DNA of 64,000 nt, from NCBI GenBank assembly GCA_030267905.1, contig BRXX01000433.1, positions 62,001 to 126,000 of the forward strand, given 5' to 3'. The position numbers were made by a program, and so were the translations under genes. Positions 55,966 to 64,000 of this stretch are shown piece by piece. The notes beneath the pieces were generated by a model. That model worked only from the letters and a program-made list of their open reading frames with translations, did no database searches and was not told the origin of the DNA. Numbering within the stretch: the first letter of the stretch is position 1; each line of letters starts with the position of its first letter. This DNA is from Triparma verrucosa. Its lineage: Eukaryota > Sar > Bolidophyceae > Parmales > Triparmaceae.

Positions 55966-58900
55966 ATGGATTTCGCTTCACTTGCCACAAGGCTCGGTGG
56001 CGAGCCCTCTGAGGCTCTGCAGGTTAGCTTCCTCTCAATCCAGTCTCTTGCAACCTTCCTCCCTTCCGTCCAATGATGAAATTCAATGCCGGCATGTCTT
56101 GTCCCCCGCGGAGGCTGCCGCCAAAATATGATTAGTGTTTAAATTGAATCTGTTGCGACCGCAAAATCGTCTCAAATATCTCGCGCCTCGCTTGCTCGCT
56201 TTCGACCCTCGTATATTAACACCCGCCCACTTCTACCTTCCCTCTTCTGTCCCCCCCTCAGGCCGCAAGTGAAATACGCGAACGCATCGAAATAGGTGAG
56301 GCGCAGCAGCGATACACAGCCATGAACAGCACTTATATCTAACATCGCCCCCCCCTCCCCCACTGTATCCCACTCTGCCGCAGTCCACACTACTGAATTC
56401 AAGAACTTCCTCACCCACACCTTTGAGCCGTTCCGTCGCATCCTCATGGAGACCACCCGCCCTTCCGCTGAGGCCGGCGTGATCTCGAAACTCCGGCGAA
56501 CGGTCCTCGAGATCCTCAATCGCCTCCCCAACAACCAGATCCTCCGCCCGCACTCCATTCCCCTCCTCCACACCGCAATGCACGTCCTTTCCACCGATTT
56601 TGAAGAGTGCGCCCTGATAACTCTCCGTATTATCTTTGATTTGCACAAGAACTACAGACCAGGGCTTGAAGAGGAGGTGCAGCCGTTCTTGGACTTTGTC
56701 GTCATGGTGTACAGGGATTTGGACAAGAGTATTCTGAAGTGTTTCAACACCATACACAAAGGTGAGGCCTCCCAAATAAATGCGCAAATGCCACAGTCGT
56801 GGGATAATCTAACATTTCAAATATAACAATTTACAACTACAGATGACGGCAGTTCCCCCCCCCCGCCCCCTTCTCCTCCCCCGACGACCGCCCCTCCCAC
56901 CCACCTCCCCTCCTCGTCGTCCTTCCGCGTCCTCACTGAGTGTCCCTTAATTGTAATGCTGCTCTTCCAGCTGTACCCGACATACATCCAGTCCAACATC
57001 CCTCATCTCGTGCCTCACATGATGAAGGCCCTGAGTCTTCGGCCTGCCGCAGACAGCCAAACTCTCTACGCCAACAGGTACAAGGAGCTGATAGCGTGCC
57101 AGGTTAAGTCATTGTCATTTTTGACGTATCTCCTTAGAGGATTCAAGCAACTCATGAAACCTCACCAGGACACGATCGCAGGGAGCGTAATAGCACTCAT
57201 GAGAACCTGCCCCCAGAGCGCTGTCTCGACGAGGAAGGAGCTACTAGTGGCGACGCGCCACATTCTCGCGACTGATTTCCGTGCTGGGTTCTTCAAGAGC
57301 GCTGACATCCTATTCTCGGAGAAGGTGAGGCATTGCGCGCCCATACTACGTCCTATATCACCTCTACTTCATTCTAACTCGTCGCGTTGCTCGTCGGCTC
57401 GCCTTGCACGCCGCTCCTCGCTTAGATGCTTATCGGGTCCGACAGGCTGCCGCACGATCCGTTCGGGATCAGGCCGCTGGGCTTCTCGACCCTCGCAGAC
57501 CTTGTGCATCACATCAGGGGCAACCTGACCCTACAGCAACTCCGCAAGGTCGTGCATATATTCTCTAGGATTATTCACGACTGCACGCTCCCCCTCCCCA
57601 TCCAGAGCACCAGCGTCCGCCTGCTCCTCAACCTCGTCGATCACATTTACCACAACCAGGACCCCAACGCGGCCATGGGCAGGACCCTCCTCAACTACAT
57701 CCTCGAGACGCTTGTCGAGAAGTTCGGGACGTTGAGAAAGTACGCCCTCCCCCCCTCGGAGGGCGAGACCTCGTCTCCTCAGAAATCCAGCCCCGCCAAG
57801 ACACACACCCAAACCGACAATCTCTCCTCAGGCGCAGGCATAGGCAGAGGCACAAGCGCAAGCTCCTCGACGACTATTGGCACCCCGAACACCCCCAACA
57901 TTAACGCCACCGACGTCAAGGCTCTCCTCAAGACTATGCTTCTCGGTTTGAAAACAGTCATCTGGTGTGTCCATAACTACAGGACTGGTTCCACCCCCAC
58001 GAATCCCAACACAAACGCAAAGCCCAGCGGTCCGATCCACCAGTTCACGACAGCAGAGAAGGCCCTGCTGTCGAAGTACGTCAACTGGGCGATGAGTTGC
58101 CTAAAAATCTACCGTTCCCCTGAGACCCTCGAGGAATCCCCGCAGTACAAGGAAATTCTAGAGAACTTCTCAGCCTCTCTAACCGTCCTTCCTCCGCCCA
58201 CCCTGCGCTCTATTCTTCACGGTCTGATGCCCGATATATTCCAAATGCTCCTCGAAGATCCCGCCGTCATGCAGGTCATTCAAGGCCTTTTGATGAATGC
58301 CGGCGTCTCGAAGGCCGTTTGCGAGGGAATGATTGCTTGGCTGATGACGAGAATCGACGAGCTGGCCCTGGAAGGAAAGGAGGGCTTCACGGGTTCGCCC
58401 GCCAAGTCCAGGGGCGTCCCTGCCACACCCCACACCTCTCGCACGGCTCTCAAGACGTACAAGAACAACCCCCCTGCTTCTCTGCTGCGCCTTTTTAAGA
58501 TTGTGTTCAGCTCCGTCGGACTCTTCCCCGAGAACGAGGCAGTCCTCCGTCCGCACCTCCAGACCCTCGTCGTTCACTGCCTCCGCTCTGCCACTCAGAC
58601 CTCGTCCCCCAAGAACTTCTACTTCTTACTCCGGGCGCTCTTCCGCTCCATCTCTGGCGGTAAGTTCGAGCACTCTTATAAGGAGCTCCTCCCGCTCCTC
58701 CCCACGGTCCTGAACGGCCTGCACCGGGTGCACTTCTCTACCGCGTCGCCCGCAATGAAGGACACCATTGTCGAGCTTTCACTCACCATCCCCGCGAGGC
58801 TGAGCTCCCTCTTGCCTCATCTTCCTCTCCTCACGAGGTTGATGGTCCACGCGCTGCGCTCCTACGGAGACTTGGTCAACCTCGGCCTCCGCACCCTCGA

Positions 58901-61900
58901 GTTCTGGGTTGACAATCTTAACCCAGAGTTCCTCTACCCCGTCATGTGCTCTCAGCCCTCCGTCTTCACCGACCTCATGACAAGCTTGTGCACGCACCTC
59001 CGCCCTGCCCCTTACCCGTACGGCATGCTGTCGCTTCGCCTGCTCGGAAAGCTCGGCGGACGTAATCGCCGCTTTTTATCCTCCGAGATCAAGTTGAACG
59101 TCCCGAACGTGCACGGAACGAACAACAAGGCGCTCTTGCTCACGACCGAATGGGCTGGCAGCAAGGATATCAATCCTGAAAGCTCGAAGGCGAAGGAGAG
59201 CATCGTGGAGCACGACCTCGCCCTCGACCTTGCCGTCAAGCACGCCTCCAAGACACTGCGTGCTGTAGCGAGCGCCAACAAGATAAAGCCCAGAGAACCT
59301 CCCCCACAAGCCCTTGACAACACCACGCCCATCCCCAAGACTTGCTCCGAGGCGCGCGAGGCCAAGCTCGAACTGTGTGACCTCACAACGCACTGCGTTT
59401 CGGTAATGGAGTCGGTCAAGAACAACCAATCCAAGGCGGCGCTTCAAGTGGTGAAATCGAGCCTCTCCATGATCATCGATACCTCCTACGACATAAGCTC
59501 CCTGAGCCTCCAAGAGGGCAAAACTTCCTCCGAGGGGGATGACGACGGCACGGACACCGAAGTTCCCTTGCCCGACTACAACGTGAAGGTTTTCACGCCC
59601 CTCGAGGAGAGCGCCAATGAAGTCTTTAAGGAGCTCGTCAAGGCTGCGCTTTACGCCACAGCCGTCGAAGAGACGAAGGATGAGGCGATGGACCTCATCG
59701 ATGGCATCTTCGGCCACGCCATGCTCTACCTCAAGGTTAGGAATGTGGACGTCTTGCAGGTGGACTCCGCCGGCCGTGAATCCGAAGATTCCTGCACCTT
59801 CGCGTTCAAGGCTTCCTCGGAGGCCCTCCTCGACGTTTTCAAGGTCTCGGAATCCGTGACGGAAGCCATGGCTGATTTGCCCTCTGAATGGGGGGTGAAC
59901 ATTGTCGGCCGCCTTGTACAGATAAAGGCCAAACTAGAGGGCTCTGCGGAGGAGTCGGTAGGCGATGAGATCTTCTCTAACCTCATTTCCATGTTGATCA
60001 ACGCCTCCTCGAATGCTCCATGGAATGCGAAGCCTCTCTTCACGAACCCCCTCCTGGCTCTTCTCAAGGCGCTTCCACGCCCGTCCCAGTCGCACGAGGC
60101 CAAGCTCGTCGCGTTGATAGCGTTCATCACTGGCGATACACCCCTCGAAGTTAGCTCGTCAGCTGTCGAAGACAATGTCAAATTTGCGACGGAGCTCCTC
60201 TCGATTCTATACAATCCTTCCAAAGGCTGGCAGGACATCATGTCAACCCAGTTCCCCCTCGACGAGTTCGAATCCGAAACTGCAGACGCGTCGGACGACG
60301 CTTCCTCCACCCCAGCACCTCCTAAGGCCGTGATAACTTCGCTCCGCCGAGGCCTGGTATCCCCGAAACCCCAAGTGCGCTTCATCTGCCGCCTGTCACT
60401 CCTTCACATTTCTCAGGCGCAGGAGGTTTCCCTCGAGGAGCTCGTAGGGGACCAGTGGAAGAGCGAAACTGGACCTGCTTTGGTCGAGACGCTCGCGTGG
60501 ATGCTCTTCAAGGGCGATGTCGAATTTAGCGGCTGGTACAAGAGCACTACCCAGAGCGTCTTCGAGCTGCAGACTTCCCTGACGCAAGCGATTCCCACCA
60601 CGGCAAGCTCCATCTTCCTCCGCTCCGCGGGCCAGGTGCAGACGTCGTCCGGGACGGTCTTCATCCCCGCCGAAGTCACCGGCGCGATGGAGCTCAAGCG
60701 GGCCTGTGTGAAGCTCGCCTCACTCCTTTCCAACGTATTCTCGGAAACCGTTAAGGTCAGCGACAAGATCACGTCGTTAGTTGTCAAAATTCTCGTCCGT
60801 GGACTGGGAAGCGGGAATGCCACCGTGATCGAGGACGCCGAGAGCGGACTGCAGGCCCTGGTTCCTGAATCGGTCACCGTTGACATTGAGAAAAATGCGG
60901 TCACATGCTCAGACGACACATTTATGCACAGCTTCAAGCCCGTGTTCGCCACCCTGTTGAACCATAAGACCCTGACGCTCGAGATCCTCGAGGCCCTGGG
61001 CAGGCTCATGAACATTGTTACAGTTGGACAGGGGGTTGGGCACAAGTGCATCGAAGTTTTGCAGACTTGGCGCGAAGCCACCAAGGTCGGAAAGGGTGCT
61101 TGGAGGGAGGGCGACGAGCCTTTGATCGCAACAGGTCTAGTATCTCTCTTCACGCATTTACCCGGCGGCCACATCTTCGTTGACAAGCTCACCACCACCG
61201 TGATCGATCTCACAAACAAGCTGCACACCTTCAAGAAGCTCCCAAGTCCCTCGTCGACGTACATTCTTCCCCTCACGCTGTTTCTGAACAAGCACCCACA
61301 GGCCTGTGTCGATTATTTCGTTGCTAGGATGGGTAAGACCATGTACAGCGAGATGTTCGAGGCCGTTTTGAAGCTCGAGGAGGCCAAGGAAGTGAGGGCG
61401 TATCTGACTTCTGATGAGGGCACTGGCAAGATGATGACGGCCATGCTCGGCATTCCCCTTCACCTCGCTTCGTTGGATGGCGAGGCTGACTCTGACGTGG
61501 ACCCTGCCATTCTCGCGAGACACGGAGTATCTGCTGATCCTGCTTGGGGAGTCGAGGTCGTGGAGGACAGTCCCAAGCTGGCAGCGCTCACCGCTGCTAA
61601 CCAAACCGCGACCGAAAACATTAAGGTTGCGGATGCGGAGAACAAGCGCGCTCTGAATTTTTTGAACCAAGCGACCGCGGCTCACAACAGCCGTGTCAAC
61701 GACCCCGTCAATCCTCCCAGCGTCGAGCTCAATAACACTATGACCAACGCGCAGATCGCGTATCAGAATTCTACCCAGAAGTTGGCGCAGGTGCAGCAGG
61801 AGCAAGTGGCCGCGCAGGCCGCTTTGCAGGCTGAGGTGAACCTGAAGCAACAGGTTGCGAACGATTCTGCGGCCGCGATAACGATGATAGGGTCGGGGCA

Positions 61901-64000
61901 AGTGCCTCCTGCAAATACCAGCATGACCAACGAAGCCATGGAGTGGCAGTACCAGGGGCTGAAGCTGTTCACCATTTTGATGGAGTACGACAGGGAGTAC
62001 GTGGAGGGCGACAAGCACATGCAAGTCGCCGATGCCATGAAGAGGCTCTGGCACAGTAAGGGACGAGCGTTGAGGCTCGCTAACGAGGAGAAGTTGCTCC
62101 AAAAGTACCAGCTTGAGAGCAAGATGCTGGCGACCTTTTTGGTTCGACACGCAAACGCTCACCCGGACGACATTGCGCTGCTCTTCGAACTCCTCCAGAT
62201 CTTCCTGCACCCTACCGTCGTAGACTTCTCCTTCGTCAAGTCCTTCTTCATAAAGGCAGTGGAGGAGAACATGTCGAGCACGAACAAGAAGGCCTTGTTG
62301 CACAAGTTCTTCGAGCTGCTCGTCGATGAGAGCCAGAGTGAAGAACTGAAGGTCCACGCCATGCAGCTGCTCGTGTTGCCCATGCTCAAGAGCACTTTGG
62401 AGAGCGAGAAGGAAAGCGCCGGCTTGGGCGGGCAGCAGCCCTCGGCTAGCGAGGAAGGCGTCGCCCTCGGCAAGGAGGGAGTCGCCAACCTCAGCGAGGT
62501 CGTCGACGCCGGTGTGATCAAGATCTTCATGCTGGACGCGCTGGACACGAGGCAAAACTCCAAGAGCGTCGGGGGACACCGCGAGAGGCTCAACATTGAG
62601 CTCTTGAAGTTGTCCACGTTGCTCATTGAGTTCATGGGTCGCGAACTTGTGGAGCACAGGAAGGAGCTCATCAAATTCGCCTGGAACCACCTCAAATCCG
62701 AGGACAACACAAGCAAGCAGTGGGCCTACGTCAACGTTTGCCGTTTCATCAGCGTGTACGAGACACCTAGCAAAATTATTCTACAGGTCTACGTTGCCCT
62801 TTTAAGAACTTTCCAGGACGAATCGAAGGACCTCGTGAATGTGGCGCTGAACATTTTGGTTCCTTCGCTCCCGAGGAGATTGCCCTCGGCGGACTTTAGC
62901 AAGGCCATCAAGTGGACAAAGAAGATCATGTATGAGGAGGGCCACGCTCTCCCGCAGCTCATCCACATGTGGCGAATCATCGCCAACCACGGCTCTATTT
63001 TCTACGCGTCCCGCAAGCAGTTCGTCGCCCACATGGTGAACTCCCTGAGCAAGCTTGGGCTGCCCGCTAGCTGCAGCGTCAAGAACAGAATTTTGGCGAT
63101 GGATTTGGCCGAGCTTATCGTAACGTGGGAGGAGCAGACGCCCAAGGCTGTGTCGACCGGCAAGCGCGAGGCGAGTGGTGGAGGCTCTGTTGGCAACTCT
63201 ACGAAGAAGCTCAAGGCGGACGATGGAGGTGCCGTTCCGACGACGGGTACGCAGTCTTCCGCCTCTGACGGGTCGGAAGACTTTCGCCTCAACAAGGCTA
63301 TGATGGAGATGCTGACAAATTTCCTCGTCAGGATCGCCATCCTCACGTCCAGCCCGAATCCCAAGGAGCCCGAGCTCAATCTTATCAGTCTCCGGGCGGT
63401 GGCGTTGTTCAAGAAGGCGCTCCAGCTTTGGGGCGGGTCCATCACCATCAAGGGCGCGTACATGGAGAAGCTATTCTCACTTTGCGCCGAACAAAAGGCC
63501 AACGATCAGGCCAGAAAGAAGGCTCTAACTAAGAGCCGCGGGCAGGGGAAAGAAGGGGAGAAGAGGGATGAGGAAAAAGACGCAGGCAAGAGTTTGGTTT
63601 CAAACGAAAACCTGGTCGTCGCCCTGGAGCTCCTCAACGGGATGCTCGACATTGCGCATCGTAACAGCTTCATTTTGGACAATAGCGGAATCATCAAGAG
63701 AATCCTGTACCCTGCCTTTGTGGCGGCGGGCAAGCCCGACGGGCTCGAGGTCAGGGAGAAGCTGACGTACTTTGCGGTGGAATTCTGCAAGAGGTTTGAC
63801 ATCTCGGATCCACCGGCGCAGCTGTTGAGGAGCAACTTTTTCCAAACGCTGAAGGAGCAAATCGAGTGGGTCATGAGCGAGGCCTGTGTTGAGAAGAAGG
63901 GTAATAACAGTGGTGTTTCTTTGGCTGGTCTCGCAGACTACCGCAACGGCAAGCCCTACGAAGACGAATTTGAGGTCGGGCGGGAGGGCGGGAGGTGCTC
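55966..64000 (+). CDS. TRA1: TRRAP/Tra1, PIKK-family pseudokinase, 3' end outside window
   Basis: Exons 55966-56022, 56262-56295, 56384-56761, 56843-57324 and 57426 onward join in phase; about 2508 codons are visible and the frame is open at the right edge. The N-terminal HEAT region matches the family: LRRTVLEILNRLPNN, FEECALITLRIIFDLHKNY, and later NIPHLVPHMMKALSL and DPFGIRPLGFSTLADLVHHI. Tra1/TRRAP is the activator-binding scaffold of the SAGA and NuA4 acetyltransferase complexes. The family is near 3700-3800 residues, so FAT, pseudokinase and FATC domains should follow beyond 64000. Exon 4 begins with a Ser/Pro/Thr-rich insert. The fifth exon exceeds 6.5 kb without an intron. Confidence 0.92.
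57325..57425 (+). mobile_element. Introner-like intron with drifted acceptor
   Basis: It contains TATCACCTCTACTTC, then ATTCTAACTCGTCGCGTTGC and CGTCGGCTCG. The end is CTCCTCGCTTAG, so the family CGCAG acceptor has become CTTAG. Confidence 0.85.

Noticed and set aside
61158..62690. A 510-codon open frame on the minus strand opposite the TRRAP gene
   Set aside because: The plus-strand frame is a clear continuous TRRAP exon. The minus frame is the mirror of its codon pattern and has no domain, signal or splice context.
1..64000. tRNA or rRNA genes
   Set aside because: I looked for cloverleaf B-box-like sequence and conserved rRNA segments in the intergenic gaps and recognised none. A covariance-model scan would be decisive.

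Overview
This window is nuclear DNA of a gene-dense, intron-bearing eukaryote. Spliceosomal introns (GTGAG/GTAAG...CTAAC...CAG) interrupt almost every gene. The best guess is an alga with a secondary red plastid, probably a stramenopile (ochrophyte). The isopropylmalate isomerase begins with a signal peptide followed by a V-S-A-F-T-V-P motif of the 'ASAFAP' bipartite plastid-targeting type, and the desaturase also has a signal-like leader. The species cannot be fixed from the sequence alone.

Layout: 1-2381 (-) LRR protein, cut by the left edge; 2971-9619 (+) giant secreted GH43-like protein; 9945-11183 (+) formylglycine-generating enzyme; 11245-12630 (-) secreted nucleoside hydrolase; 12898-14387 (+) unknown basic protein; 14566-16392 (-) cystathionine beta-synthase; 17099-32150 (+) HUWE1-type giant HECT ubiquitin ligase, complete; 32320-39923 (-) vWA plus alpha-kinase protein with 14 exons; 40140-41596 (-) fatty acid desaturase; 41968-45401 (+) GAF-GAF cyclic nucleotide phosphodiesterase; 45521-48308 (-) fused LeuC-LeuD; 48463-48747 (+) small Tim; 48999-50287 (-) unknown; 50779-51606 (+) membrane protein; 51688-54738 (-) LRR protein of possible CEP78 type; 54912-55777 (+) tetraspan-like protein with a Gln-rich tail; 55966-64000 (+) TRRAP/Tra1, cut by the right edge. 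Genes mostly alternate strands, with convergent gaps of about 60-250 bp and divergent gaps of about 150-700 bp. They are housekeeping, signalling and secreted functions with no operon-like logic.

The outstanding signal is a family of related introns. At least 20 introns in seven or more genes share a 3' module (CACCGCTA-like box, then TTCTAAC, then CTCGTCGCTTCGCTCCTCGCAG). Many also carry its reverse complement just after the 5' splice site. They are therefore introns with terminal inverted repeats: introner-like elements resembling small non-autonomous DNA transposons. They dominate the vWA/alpha-kinase gene and the 3' end of the HUWE1 gene.

Three gene models carry apparent lesions: a G8-tract frameshift in the CBS gene, and an in-frame TGA plus a splice junction that breaks frame in the alpha-kinase gene. 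They may be assembly errors or real.
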